DNA from: Mycobacteroides sp. LB1
GTDB lineage: Bacteria > Actinomycetota > Actinomycetes > Mycobacteriales > Mycobacteriaceae
Length of the DNA stretch: 64,000 nt
Direction of reading: 5' to 3'
Assembly (NCBI RefSeq): GCF_013449725.1
Contig: NZ_JACCFF010000006.1
Location: forward strand, 62,001-126,000
Both the position numbers and the translations under genes were made by a program. Positions 43,234-52,051 of this stretch are shown in pieces (positions within the stretch are counted from its first letter, which is position 1; the number at the start of each line of letters is the position of its first letter). Under the pieces are notes generated by a model. It was not told where the DNA came from, made no database searches, and saw only the letters and a program-made list of their open reading frames with translations.

Positions 43234-45069
43234 TCAGTTCATCCGGTAGGGATAGTTGGCGACGATCGCGTCGGTGCGGTCAATGAGGTTGGCGGTCAGC
43301 ACGATACCGGTCTGATTGTGCAGGATCTGCTGCCAGCGCCGTTTCGTCTTGATCTCCGTGATGAGGACCGTCACCTGCCGACCGTCGGACTGCCGCTTCT
43401 TGACGTACTCGACTAGCGGGGTCACCAGGGACCGATGCCCGGTAGGCAGGACGACGAGCTCAAGCCCTGGATTCCATTGCGCCCAACGCGTGGTGATCGC
43501 CTCCGCCTTCTGATCCGTGCGGCTGATGATGACCGGTACCACCTCGCCGCCAAGGTGTAGTGCGGCCTCCAACAGCTGGACTGTCCGCTTGTTGATGTCG
43601 TCGATCGGCACGATCACCAAGGGTGTCTGGTCCGGGGGATTGGGGGTGAGCGGGGGCAATTTATCCAGCGCCAGTTCGCGTTTGACACCCTGGTAGTAGT
43701 TCTCGGTACGCCCGAACAGCAGGACCAACAGCGGGATGACGATGAGGAGCAGCCAGGCGCCCTCGGTGAACTTACTGGCGAAGAAGACGATCATCGCCAT
43801 GGCCGATAGCACGGCACCGAACCCGTTGAGGGCAGCCTTCCAGTGCCAGCCCGGGGTGCGCGCGCCGAACCAGTGCTTGACCAAACCGGTTTGGCTGATG
43901 GTGAATCCGATGAAGACGCCGATCGCGAACAGCGGCAACAGTCGGTGGGTGTCGGCGGCACTGGCGATGAGAATCAGCGCCGCGAACACGGCGAGCGCCC
44001 CGACACCGTATCGATAGACCGGCTTCTCCGCCCGCAGCCCGAACAGGTGAGGCATCCGGTCGTCCTTGGCGAGCAGGCTCATCAGCACTGGCAGTCCACC
44101 GAAACTGGTGTTGGCGGCGAACCCGAGGATCAGCGCCACGGTTACGTTCGTGATGTAGAAGGGCAATCCTGTGCCGAACGCAGCCGCGGAGAGTTGCGCC
44201 AGAATGGTGACGTCACCGCGGGGCACCACATGGTGCGCTTTGATGAGGATGCTGAGCCCGATCAGCATGACGCCCAACAGGATTCCGAGGGCAACCTCGG
44301 TGTGCTGGGCCCGCTTGATGGCGGGTGTCTTGAATGCGGGGACACCGTTCGCGATGGCTTCCACACCCGTCAACGACGAGCATCCGGCCGCGAATGCCTT
44401 GAGAACCAGGATGATTCCGAGCGCACTGGCAGGCTCGATGGGGCCGAGATCCGTGCCGATGACGGCGACCGGAGTGGAGTGTGCGAGCCCGAAGACGATG
44501 ACCGCCACGATGCAGACGATGAAAACGAATGTCGGCAGCATGAGCACCTTGGCCGACTCGCTGATTCCGATCATGTTGAGAACGGTCAGGATCGCCAGGC
44601 CGATCAACGTGATGGACAGCAGATGCGGAGCCAGGGTGGGGAAAGCGCTTGCCAGGCTTGCCGCCCCCGCAGCCAGGCTTACCGCGACGGTCAGTACGTA
44701 GTCGACGACCAGACTCGCGGCCGCCAACAGGCTGGCCCCGCGGCCGAGGTCCTTCTTGGCCACGGCGTACGAGCCCCCGCCCTCGGGGTGGACCGCAATC
44801 ACCTGACGGTAGGAGAAAACCAGCACGATGAGCAGCACCGTGATCGCGATGGCCACCGGCAGGGTGAAGGCGATGGCGCCGACACCGCCGGCGATCAGGG
44901 CGAGCACGATGGCCTCCGGGCCATAGGCCACAGAGGACAGTGCATCCAGGGACAGTGCGGCGAGCCCGCCGACGGAGGTCAGTTTGTGTGCGTCGTCCTT
45001 CAGGACACGTCGCAGTCGCGGGTCGGCGACGCGTTGCGGTGCGGGACGGGTGGGCGGGGCAGGAATCAC
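43234..45069 (-). CDS. KimA/YdaO-like APC-superfamily permease
   Basis: Membrane transporter of about 611 aa with 12 helices and a ~150-residue soluble C-terminal domain. The N-terminus KLTSVGGLAALSLDALSSVA then YGPEAIVLAL matches the YdaO/KimA group, whose Bacillus member imports K+. Further motifs are HPEGGGSYAVAKKDLGRGAS and TGVEAIANGVPAFKTPAIKR. The C-terminal part (TPLVIVPIDDINKRTVQLLE) looks like a USP-type nucleotide-binding domain. Potassium uptake is likely, amino-acid transport the alternative. The start is uncertain: GTG 45069 is chosen, but the frame is open to a TTG at 45168. Confidence 0.82.
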   Translation of the reverse strand: MIPAPPTRPAPQRVADPRLRRVLKDDAHKLTSVGGLAALSLDALSSVAYGPEAIVLALIAGGVGAIAFTLPVAIAITVLLIVLVFSYRQVIAVHPEGGGSYAVAKKDLGRGASLLAAASLVVDYVLTVAVSLAAGAASLASAFPTLAPHLLSITLIGLAILTVLNMIGISESAKVLMLPTFVFIVCIVAVIVFGLAHSTPVAVIGTDLGPIEPASALGIILVLKAFAAGCSSLTGVEAIANGVPAFKTPAIKRAQHTEVALGILLGVMLIGLSILIKAHHVVPRGDVTILAQLSAAAFGTGLPFYITNVTVALILGFAANTSFGGLPVLMSLLAKDDRMPHLFGLRAEKPVYRYGVGALAVFAALILIASAADTHRLLPLFAIGVFIGFTISQTGLVKHWFGARTPGWHWKAALNGFGAVLSAMAMIVFFASKFTEGAWLLLIVIPLLVLLFGRTENYYQGVKRELALDKLPPLTPNPPDQTPLVIVPIDDINKRTVQLLEAALHLGGEVVPVIISRTDQKAEAITTRWAQWNPGLELVVLPTGHRSLVTPLVEYVKKRQSDGRQVTVLITEIKTKRRWQQILHNQTGIVLTANLIDRTDAIVANYPYRMN

Positions 45070-45226
45070 CGGGGGAGAGTAGGCCCCGAAACCGTGAATT
45101 TCACCCGTCTTGGCAACATCTTGAGGTGGGGAGCCCCGATCGCCAGATCGCGCTGATAGTGGTGTCAATCACGATGACATCCGCGAACCTATGTCCCGTG
45201 AGGTCAACGGATGTAGACTCACAGCC

Positions 45227-45568
45227 ATGAAGGGACTCAGTCTTACTGCAGCGATCGCTATGGGTGCTGGCGCCGCCGCGATCGCCATGGCCTCTCCGGC
45301 ACATGCCGATGACGTCAGTTTCAACGAGACGTTGCACTCGTACGGCATCTACGCGCCGCCGGACAAGACCGCGTACCTCGGCAAGATCGCCTGCCACCGG
45401 CTGGATACCGGTATCGACAAGGACGCCTACCAGGCCGCCGATTTCCTGGCCAAGAGCCTCGATCGGAAGTCCAGCACCGAGCAGAAGTGGCAGTTCCTGT
45501 CTGCTTCCATCGACGAGTACTGCCCCGAACAGCGGCCCGTCCTCGAGCGCGCAGCCAACCGCACTTAA
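45227..45568 (+). CDS. DUF732 secreted protein
   Basis: Small exported protein of 113 aa. The signal peptide KGLSLTAAIAMGAGAAAIAM-ASPAHA precedes a mature DUF732 domain of ~85 residues: FNETLHSYGIYAPPDKTAYL, then ACHRLDTGIDKDAYQAADFL and a second Cys near SIDEYCPEQRPVLERA. The two Cys probably form the family's single disulfide. DUF732 proteins are abundant in mycobacterial culture filtrates and have no known function. It is divergent from the KimA-like gene and convergent with cysNC, separated from the latter by a strong hairpin. Confidence 0.88.
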   Translation: MKGLSLTAAIAMGAGAAAIAMASPAHADDVSFNETLHSYGIYAPPDKTAYLGKIACHRLDTGIDKDAYQAADFLAKSLDRKSSTEQKWQFLSASIDEYCPEQRPVLERAANRT

Positions 45569-45577
45569 GCCAGTTTG

Positions 45578-45610
45578 TTCTCAACCGCGCTCAGCGAGCG
45601 CGGTTGAGAA
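45578..45610. terminator. Long inverted repeat between DUF732 and cysNC genes
   Basis: A perfect 15-bp stem, TTCTCAACCGCGCTC/GAGCGCGGTTGAGAA, encloses a 3-base loop. It lies between two convergent genes and overlaps the last codons of cysNC. No T-run follows on either strand, so it would be a bidirectional, U-tract-less terminator or an mRNA 3'-end stabiliser. Confidence 0.55.
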
Positions 45611-47468
45611 CATCAAGCACCTGGGCGACCAGCCCGTCGATATCGGCACCGGTGGTGTCGAGCACCAGCTCGGGATTCTCCGGAGCTTCATAGGGTGCCT
45701 CGACACCCGTTAAACCCTTCAACTCACCCGCACGTGCCCGCGCATACAGACCCTTGGGGTCCCGCTTCTCGCATTCGGACAGCGGTGTGGAGATGTACAC
45801 CTCGATGAACGGCAATTTGGCTGCGGCGTTGATACTGCGCGCGGTCTCGCGGTCTGAGCGCAGCGGCGACACCAGCGATGCCAGCGCGACCACCCCCGCA
45901 TCGGCGAACAACCGCGTCAGGTGCGATACCCGGCGGATGTTCTCGGCGCGGTCGCCCGGGGAGAACCCGAGGTCATCGGATAGTCCATGGCGCAGGTTGT
46001 CGCCGTCGAGCAGATAGGCCACCTGCCCGGACTCCACCAGTGCTCGTTCGACCGCCACCGCGATGGTGGACTTTCCGGATGCGGGCAGGCCGGTGAACCA
46101 GATGATGGCGCCGCGCTGAGTGGTGCTGTCCCAACGATATTCGCGGTCCAGCGCCGAAGGGTGCCAGCGGATATCGGTGCGTGAGTGCGTCTCGGGCTTG
46201 ACCTCGCGCGCCTCCGTGATGGTGCCGGCGCCGACGGTGTCGTTGGACGCCTCGTCGATCAGGATGAACGCGCCGCTGTCCCTGCTCTCCGCATACGAAT
46301 CGGCCACCACCACCGAACTGGTGCGCAAGGTGACCGAGCCGACGTCGTTGAGTGCCAACTCAACCGGGCCGTCCAGCTCATCGAGGGTCTCCGGATCGAG
46401 GCGGGTGTGCAGTGCCTGAACGGTGGCCCGCACTGTTCGGGTGCCCTGTTTGAGCGCCAACCGGTCGCCCGCCCGTAGCGGGCCATTGGTGAACCAGCAG
46501 ACCGTGGCATCCAGTTCTCGGGCCAGCACCGGCCATTCAGCGTCTTCGGCGCCGCTCACCAACACATCGCCGCGGCCCACGTCGATATCGTCGGCCAATT
46601 CGATCGACACCGATAGTGGAGCCACACCGGTGGAACGGTTTTCGTCGAGGGTGTCGACCACTGTCACCGTCGAGCGTGCACCCGACGGCAGGTTCACCAC
46701 CGGATCTCCGACGCTGAGCGTGCCGGCTGCGAGCCGGCCGGTGTACCGGCGGCGCTGATCGGCGGTGGGCCGTGAGACCCACTGCACGGGTAGGCGAAGC
46801 TTGGCGGCCTCTGGCTGCGGGGGCGAAAGCTCGACGCCTTCAAGGTATTCGAGCAGGGTCGGACCGGCGTACCAGGAGGTGTTCTCGGAGCGATGCACCA
46901 CGTTGTCGCCGTGTTTGGCCGCGATCGGTATGACCGTGATGTCCACCTTGCCGAGCCGATCGGCCAGCAGATGCAGCTCGCGAGCCACCTCGTCGAAGCG
47001 CTGGGCATCGAAGTCCACCAGGTCGATCTTGTTCACCGCGGCCACGAAATGCTTGATACCCAACAGCTTTGCGATGCGGGCGTGGCGGCGAGTCTGGCGC
47101 AGTACCCCGGCCCGTGCGTCGACGAGCAGGATCGCGACATGCGCGTTGGAGGCGCCGGTGAACATGTTGCGGGTGTAGCGCTCGTGGCCGGGGGTGTCGG
47201 CCAGGATGTAACTGCGGTTCTCGGTGGAGAAGAAGCGGTAGGCGACGTCGATGGTGATGCCCTGTTCGCGTTCGGCGCGCAGGCCGTCCGAGAGTGCGGC
47301 GAGATCGGCCACGCCCTCGTCGTCGGTGACCGCTTCCAGGTGGTCGACCGGCAGGCTGTCGGTGTCATGCAGCAGCCGCCCGATGAGCGTGCTCTTGCCG
47401 TCGTCCACCGAACCCGCGGTGGCGATGCGCAGCAGTTGGCGGGTGTCCACCGCAGTCTGAGTACTCAT
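45591..47468 (-). CDS. cysN: Bifunctional sulfate adenylyltransferase subunit 1/APS kinase CysNC
   Basis: Fusion of 625 aa that activates sulfate. The N-terminal ~430 residues are the GTPase subunit of ATP sulfurylase: TAGSVDDGKSTLIGRLLHD, DTPGHERYTRNMFTGAS and AAVNKIDLVDFDAQRF. The C-terminal ~190 residues are APS kinase: GLPASGKSTIAVAVERAL, DGDNLRHGLSDDLGFSPGDR and SPLRSDRETAR. Together with CysD it makes PAPS, the donor for the Stf0 sulfotransferase upstream and the precursor for cysteine. The ATG shares a base with the cysD stop (TGATG), so the proteins are made together. Confidence 0.96.
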   Translation of the reverse strand: MSTQTAVDTRQLLRIATAGSVDDGKSTLIGRLLHDTDSLPVDHLEAVTDDEGVADLAALSDGLRAEREQGITIDVAYRFFSTENRSYILADTPGHERYTRNMFTGASNAHVAILLVDARAGVLRQTRRHARIAKLLGIKHFVAAVNKIDLVDFDAQRFDEVARELHLLADRLGKVDITVIPIAAKHGDNVVHRSENTSWYAGPTLLEYLEGVELSPPQPEAAKLRLPVQWVSRPTADQRRRYTGRLAAGTLSVGDPVVNLPSGARSTVTVVDTLDENRSTGVAPLSVSIELADDIDVGRGDVLVSGAEDAEWPVLARELDATVCWFTNGPLRAGDRLALKQGTRTVRATVQALHTRLDPETLDELDGPVELALNDVGSVTLRTSSVVVADSYAESRDSGAFILIDEASNDTVGAGTITEAREVKPETHSRTDIRWHPSALDREYRWDSTTQRGAIIWFTGLPASGKSTIAVAVERALVESGQVAYLLDGDNLRHGLSDDLGFSPGDRAENIRRVSHLTRLFADAGVVALASLVSPLRSDRETARSINAAAKLPFIEVYISTPLSECEKRDPKGLYARARAGELKGLTGVEAPYEAPENPELVLDTTGADIDGLVAQVLDVLNRAR

Positions 47469-48397
47469 CAGAAGTAGCCCTCTCGTTTCCGGTCTTCCAT
47501 GGCGGCCACGGACGTGCGGTCATCGGCGCGGGTCTCGCCGCGTTCGGAGACGGTGGCCGCAGAGATTTCCGCGATCACCCCTTCGATCTCGGTGGCCTGG
47601 GACCGGACGGCGCCGGTGATGGTCATATCGCCGACGGTGCGGTAGCGCACCCATTCGGTGGCTGCGGTCTCCCCACCGCGCGGGGTGGCGTACTCGGAGG
47701 TGGCCAGCAAAATGCCGTCACGCTCGAAGACCTCGCGCTGGTGTGCGAAGTAAATCGGCGGCAGCGCAAGGTCTTCCAGCTGGATATAGCGCCAGATATC
47801 GAGCTCGGTCCAGTTGCTCAACGGAAAGACGCGAACCTGTTCGCCCTTACGGATGCGGCCGTTGTACAGCGACCAGGGTTCGGGCCGCTGCGCCCGCGGG
47901 TCCCACTGCCCGAACTCATCCCGGAAGCTCAGGATGCGTTCCTTGGCGCGGGCGCGTTCCTCGTCGCGGCGTGCACCGCCGAACGCCGCGTCGAAACCAC
48001 CGGCCTCCAAGGCGTCCAACAACGTTCGGGTCTGCTGCCGGTTCCGGGAGGCACCCGGGCCCGGGTCGGCGACGCGCCCGGCGTCGATGGTTTCCTGCAC
48101 CGAGGCCACGATCAGCTTGTGGCCGTGCGCGGTCGTGCGGTGGTCGCGGAATTCGATGACCTCGGGGAAGTTGTGCCCGGTGTCCACGTGCAAGACCGGG
48201 AAGGGCAGCGGCGCGGGCCGGAAGGCCTTCTCCGCGAGCCTCAGCAGGACGATCGAGTCCTTGCCCGCCGAGAACAGCAGTACCGGGCGTTGCAGCTCGG
48301 CCACCACCTCGCGGATGATGTGCACCGCCTCGGCCTCAAGCAGCCGAAGCTCGTTGACCTGCAGTGGGTTTTCCAGTGTCGTCGTGGTGTCGCTCAT
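47468..48397 (-). CDS. cysD: Sulfate adenylyltransferase subunit 2 CysD
   Basis: ATP-sulfurylase catalytic subunit of 309 aa, forming APS from ATP and sulfate with CysN. The PP-loop motif is PVLLFSAGKDSIVLLRLAEK, followed by FPVLHVDTGHNFPEVIEFRD and GGARRDEERARAKERILSF. The C-terminal region carries WTELDIWRYIQLEDL and the substrate-binding RYRTVGDMTITGAV. AAAGGAGGGG lies upstream of ATG 48397. The start overlaps the stf0 stop by 4 bases and the stop overlaps cysN by one base, so stf0-cysD-cysNC is one operon. Confidence 0.96.
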   Translation of the reverse strand: MSDTTTTLENPLQVNELRLLEAEAVHIIREVVAELQRPVLLFSAGKDSIVLLRLAEKAFRPAPLPFPVLHVDTGHNFPEVIEFRDHRTTAHGHKLIVASVQETIDAGRVADPGPGASRNRQQTRTLLDALEAGGFDAAFGGARRDEERARAKERILSFRDEFGQWDPRAQRPEPWSLYNGRIRKGEQVRVFPLSNWTELDIWRYIQLEDLALPPIYFAHQREVFERDGILLATSEYATPRGGETAATEWVRYRTVGDMTITGAVRSQATEIEGVIAEISAATVSERGETRADDRTSVAAMEDRKREGYF

Positions 48398-49197
48398 AGT
48401 GGCAGCCCCTCCTTTTCCGCATCGGCTCGGTATCGGTCCACCCAGTCGTCGGACCGCTGATCTGCCTGCCGTTCCAGGGCTGGTGCCGGCGCGAGCCGCG
48501 GGTCTTCCCCGAGGGCCTCGAGAACGGTGGCGACCACCTGGGTCAGGTTGCGCCACAGGTACGGATAGGAGATATCGATGGGCTGGATGTTCTCCTCGGC
48601 GAACCAGCGGCGCCACCCGGCCTCCTGTGCCTGCAGCATCGTGATGACGTGGGCGATGGCCCCCGCGTGGTATTCGGCGCGGGCATCGCGCACCGGGTCG
48701 GGACGTCCGCGCCACACTCGGGTCTGCACCGCACGCCAAAACGAAACCGCTTGGGAAACAACGTCCGGCCGGTAGACATGCACCAGCACTGGGTCGCTCC
48801 CGACGGTGTCACGGATGGCGTCGACCAGCCCGTCGCCGGAACGGTCGGGGAGCCCCTGGGCGCGGTTGAGCAGCAGCGGCGTCTGATTCCACATGAGCTT
48901 GCCGCCCCAGATTCCGTTCGGGGTGCGCCCGACGGTGCGGATGTAGTCGCGCCAGATTGTCGCGGGCGCGAGATCGGGCTTGCCCTGGTCCAACGGGTCA
49001 AGCAGACGCAGGATCGAGTCGTCCTGGACGCCGGCGAACCATTCCCGCGGCTGCGGGGCCTGGCTGGTTGTGGGCAGGTACTGGAAGAACTCCTGCGGTT
49101 CGCCGGCCACACCGGTCGCGCGCAGGGATTCCACCAGCAGGGTGCTGCCACTGCGCTGCGATGCAAGCACCAGATATGCGGTGGGATGGTCGGGCAT
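48394..49197 (-). CDS. stf0: Trehalose 2-sulfotransferase Stf0
   Basis: PAPS-dependent sulfotransferase of 267 aa, the same length as M. tuberculosis Stf0. It sulfates trehalose at O-2 as the first step of sulfolipid-1 synthesis. The PAPS 5'-phosphate loop is YLVLASQRSGSTLLVESLRA. Further family motifs are IWGGKLMWNQTPLLL, the 3'-phosphate-binding region VLVHVYRPDVVSQAVSFWRA, and QAQEAGWRRWFAEENI. ATG 49197 (MPDHPTAYLVLASQR) is the start. It is directly followed by the PAPS-forming cysD-cysNC, and 76 bases downstream of a sulfatase gene on the same strand. Confidence 0.95.
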   Translation of the reverse strand: MPDHPTAYLVLASQRSGSTLLVESLRATGVAGEPQEFFQYLPTTSQAPQPREWFAGVQDDSILRLLDPLDQGKPDLAPATIWRDYIRTVGRTPNGIWGGKLMWNQTPLLLNRAQGLPDRSGDGLVDAIRDTVGSDPVLVHVYRPDVVSQAVSFWRAVQTRVWRGRPDPVRDARAEYHAGAIAHVITMLQAQEAGWRRWFAEENIQPIDISYPYLWRNLTQVVATVLEALGEDPRLAPAPALERQADQRSDDWVDRYRADAEKEGLPL

Positions 49198-49273
49198 GCG
49201 CAGTAGCCTAACCGCAATTGTTTTGCATTCGACTAATTGGGTTCGCCGTGAATTGCAATCACCGCGAAAATAA

Positions 49274-50635
49274 CTATTGCTCGATACCGCGTTCGTCGGC
49301 GATGGCTGAACGGTTGGCCCCGGGCCGACCATGGACGCGCAGGAATGTCTCGGTATATCGCGCGGAAATGCGCGTGCCCGCAAAATCAGAGGGAATGACG
49401 TCGAGGGTCTTCTCTCGCCAGTCGTTGAGGCGCAGCGCCAGATCGTCCGCGATGGCCGTCGATTCCTGATTGGTGTCGAGTCCGAGCAGGTTGTGCGTCT
49501 CTCCTGGATCGGTGTCGAGGTTATAGAGCTCTCGATGCGGGCGCGGATTGGTGATATGCGCGGCAACCGCCCGGCCCGGTGGACTGTCGGCAATATCCCA
49601 CGGCAAGTCGAGGATTGGTCGTTGCGCGTAATTCTCTATATAGCTGTATTGCTTCGTTCGAATAGCTCGAATGGGATCGAAGGAATCATGATATGTCTTC
49701 GCGGTAAATAGCTCAGAACGAACGTGTTCTAGTTCGCCCGATGCCTTCGCGATATTGCGGGCGTGTGAAACTCCCTGCACCTCCTCGGGAATCTCCACAC
49801 CGAGTAGCTCTAGAAGCGTGGGTAGCAGATCGACACCGCTGAAGAGCTCGTCGTACCGGCGGGATTCGGTGGCATGGGCCCGTGGGGGCCGCACGATCAA
49901 TGCGATACCGGTGCCGGCGTCGTACAGGGTGGACTTGGCCCGTGGCAGTGCCGGGCCGTGGTCGGTCATGAACACGACCCAGGTGTTCTGGTCGAGGCCG
50001 GTCTCGGTCAATACGTCGAGCAGCTCGCCGACCTTGGCGTCGGCCACCGAGATGGAACCGTAGAACTCGGCGAGGTCCTCGCGTACCTCCGGGGTATCGG
50101 GCAGATAGTCGGGGACGTTCACCGTCTGGGCGTCGGACGGTTCATAGCGCTCCCGGGGGAACGGGCGATGCGTCTCGAAGAATCCAGCAGTGAGCAGAAA
50201 CGGCTTGTCGGGTGAATTGCGCAACCAGCGGGTCGCATGTTCCACCACGTATTCGCAATACGAGTTAGACACGTCGTACTCGTCGAATCCGAGCTTGGCC
50301 GGATACGCCGTTTCGTGCTGCATTCCGAACAGTGCTGTGTGCCAGCCCGATCCGGACAGAATCTGGGGGAGGGTGCGCACACCGGCGCGGTATTCCCAGC
50401 CGTGGTGTGCCAGGCCGATGAGGCCATTGCTCTGTGGGTAGCGCCCGGTGAAAAGGGAACCACGTGAGGGTGAGCACAGCGGTGCCGTGGCATGGGCGCG
50501 GGTGAAGAGGATGCCGTCGGCGGCCAGCTGATCCAGGTGTGGGCTGGACACGTCGGGATGTCCGTAGGCGCCCAGGTAGCGACCAAGGTCGTGCCAATGC
50601 ACGATCAGTACGTTGTCCCGTGACGCTTCTGGCAC
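49274..50635 (-). CDS. Type I sulfatase (formylglycine-dependent)
   Basis: Sulfatase of 453 aa of the alkaline-phosphatase superfamily. The modification site is PLCSPSRGSLFTGRYP, where Cys54 in C-x-P-S-R would be converted to formylglycine. Metal ligands are in LIVHWHDLGRYLGAYG and VVFMTDHGPALPRAK. No signal peptide is seen, so it should be cytosolic and act on small sulfate esters or a sulfated intermediate. It lies directly upstream of stf0 on the same strand, an unusual pairing of sulfate-ester hydrolase and synthase. The 76-base gap to stf0 is AT-rich and may hold a promoter. Confidence 0.93.
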   Translation of the reverse strand: MPEASRDNVLIVHWHDLGRYLGAYGHPDVSSPHLDQLAADGILFTRAHATAPLCSPSRGSLFTGRYPQSNGLIGLAHHGWEYRAGVRTLPQILSGSGWHTALFGMQHETAYPAKLGFDEYDVSNSYCEYVVEHATRWLRNSPDKPFLLTAGFFETHRPFPRERYEPSDAQTVNVPDYLPDTPEVREDLAEFYGSISVADAKVGELLDVLTETGLDQNTWVVFMTDHGPALPRAKSTLYDAGTGIALIVRPPRAHATESRRYDELFSGVDLLPTLLELLGVEIPEEVQGVSHARNIAKASGELEHVRSELFTAKTYHDSFDPIRAIRTKQYSYIENYAQRPILDLPWDIADSPPGRAVAAHITNPRPHRELYNLDTDPGETHNLLGLDTNQESTAIADDLALRLNDWREKTLDVIPSDFAGTRISARYTETFLRVHGRPGANRSAIADERGIEQ

Positions 50636-50744
50636 TTCGTTCCCTTCCCGAGGTTCGACCGTTCACCCAACAGTCTGCATCGGCGGCCTGGCAACCCTTC
50701 GGCTCACCGGGAGCAACTCGCCCGCGGTGGGCGTGCCGGTGCGG

Positions 50745-51686
50745 CTACCGCCGCTCGCCCCGGAACCCCACGATATGGCTGAGTAGGTCACGAACGGCGC
50801 CGGCGGGCGGTACCCGTGCGCCGCGCCAGATGGCGCGAAGGTCGCGGTGCAGATCAGCGTCCGCCACCGCGATAGCGCGAAGCCTGCCCAGTGTCAGGTC
50901 GTCGCTGACCGCCAGCGTGCTCATCACCGCTGGACCGGCTCCGGCACGTACCGCCGACCGTACCGCCGCGGCGGAGGACAGCTCCAGGACCGGCGCGGCC
51001 TGTTCGGTGGTGCCGAGCGCGTCGCGCAATGCCGCGGTGAGCCAGTCGCGGGTGCCCGATCCGGCTTCGCGTGCGACAAGCGGTGTCTGGGCCAGCTCGA
51101 GTGCGGTCACCGGGCGGGTGCGCTTGGCCCACTTGTGATCTGGTGCCACCACGACAACCAGTTGGTCATGGGCGACAACCCTGCTCCGTAAGCCCTTGGG
51201 CGCGAGGGGGCTCTCGATGAATCCAACATCGGCGCTCCCATCCTGCACCGCTTCGGCGGCATGCTCACTGTTGGTCGCGGTGAGCACGACGGTGGCGGCA
51301 GAGGTACCCAAACGGGCCGCCGCAGCCTGCAACGACACCAACCAGCGTGGCATGAGCTGCTCGGCGATGGTCTGACTCGCTGCCACCTTGACGCGGGCCC
51401 GGCCCTGTTCGCGGAGCGACGCCAGCGCGGTGTCCACCTGGGTCGCGACGGTCAACAGCTTTGCTGCCCATTCGGCCACGGCCACGCCGGTCGCGGTGAG
51501 CTGAGAACCGCGTGGAGTCCTGGTGACCAGTGGTACGCCGGTCTGGGCTTCGAGGGAGGCAATGCGCGCCGACACCGCCTGCTGGGTCAGGCCGAGATCG
51601 CGGCCTGTCGCACCCAGGCTGCCGGTCCTCGCGATTCCCAGCAGCACCTCGAACGCGGACAGCTCTGGCATGCGAGCGCTCAACAT
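50745..51686 (-). CDS. LysR-family transcriptional regulator
   Basis: Regulator of about 313 aa. The N-terminal winged helix is FEVLLGIARTGSLGATGRDL then GLTQQAVSARIASLEAQTGV, and the effector domain begins LKVAASQTIAEQLMPRW-like (here VKVAASQTIAEQLMPRWLV), the pattern of CysL/YeiE-type LysR proteins. Residues ADVGFIESPLAP and REAGSGTRDWLTAAL line the ligand pocket. ATG 51686 is chosen. It is divergent from a small membrane-peptide gene, with a dyad 14 bases upstream of its start, and lies upstream of the sulfation genes, so sulfur-linked control is possible. Confidence 0.92.
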   Translation of the reverse strand: MLSARMPELSAFEVLLGIARTGSLGATGRDLGLTQQAVSARIASLEAQTGVPLVTRTPRGSQLTATGVAVAEWAAKLLTVATQVDTALASLREQGRARVKVAASQTIAEQLMPRWLVSLQAAAARLGTSAATVVLTATNSEHAAEAVQDGSADVGFIESPLAPKGLRSRVVAHDQLVVVVAPDHKWAKRTRPVTALELAQTPLVAREAGSGTRDWLTAALRDALGTTEQAAPVLELSSAAAVRSAVRAGAGPAVMSTLAVSDDLTLGRLRAIAVADADLHRDLRAIWRGARVPPAGAVRDLLSHIVGFRGERR

Positions 51687-51699
51687 GATCCATGTTAGG

Positions 51700-51716
51700 C
51701 ACAAATCAGCTTTGTG
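51700..51716. promoter_or_regulatory. LysR-type dyad CACAAA-N5-TTTGTG
   Basis: Perfect 6-bp arms with a 5-base spacer lie just upstream of the LysR start; the T-N11-A spacing can be drawn through it. A third CACAAA half-site starts at 51721. The arrangement of a recognition dyad plus extra half-site towards the divergent gene is typical for LysR regulators. Confidence 0.6.
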
Positions 51717-51808
51717 AGCCCACAAATTCGCGGGGTCTACTGCCCGATCGCTGCCGGATCGACGATTAGTTCATGAGCAAGACATCCTCCACCGCAAAGG
51801 AAATGACC

Positions 51809-52039
51809 ATGAAGAATCTCGTCGTCAACGCAGCCGGCAAGCTCGTCATCTGGGCAGGTTTGGTACTCGCAGTCCTCGCCCCCGCAGTGGCCGCCTTCTG
51901 GATGATGGCCGCCCCGAGCGTCGTCGCCGAAGGCGGCAGCCAGAGCGCCCACCACCACCACGCCGTCACCCAGACCGGCGACGCGAGCCACCAGAGCGTC
52001 ATCAACGGCGGAGGCGCGAAGTTCAACAACCAGTGGTGA
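51809..52039 (+). CDS. Small single-pass protein with His-rich tail
   Basis: Protein of about 76 aa. A hydrophobic helix (LVIWAGLVLAVLAPAVAAFW) is followed by a short exported tail with four consecutive His (SAHHHHAVTQTGDASHQSV) and ends GGAKFNNQW. ATG 51809 is chosen because AAAGG lies 8 bases upstream; an ATG at 51773 in the same frame has no such site. No family is recognised. The His cluster could bind a metal. It is divergent from the LysR gene across a dyad operator, so it is likely the regulator's direct target. Confidence 0.65.
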   Translation: MKNLVVNAAGKLVIWAGLVLAVLAPAVAAFWMMAAPSVVAEGGSQSAHHHHAVTQTGDASHQSVINGGGAKFNNQW

Positions 52040-52051
52040 CCCGGTACGCGC

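Noticed and set aside
43843..45156. A 437-codon open frame on the plus strand opposite the KimA-like gene
   Set aside because: Low-complexity Arg/Asp/Gly translation without motifs; the minus-strand permease has clear family signatures.
45069..45226. c-di-AMP (ydaO) riboswitch upstream of the KimA-like gene
   Set aside because: The gap to the divergent DUF732 gene is too short and shows none of the ydaO pairing elements.
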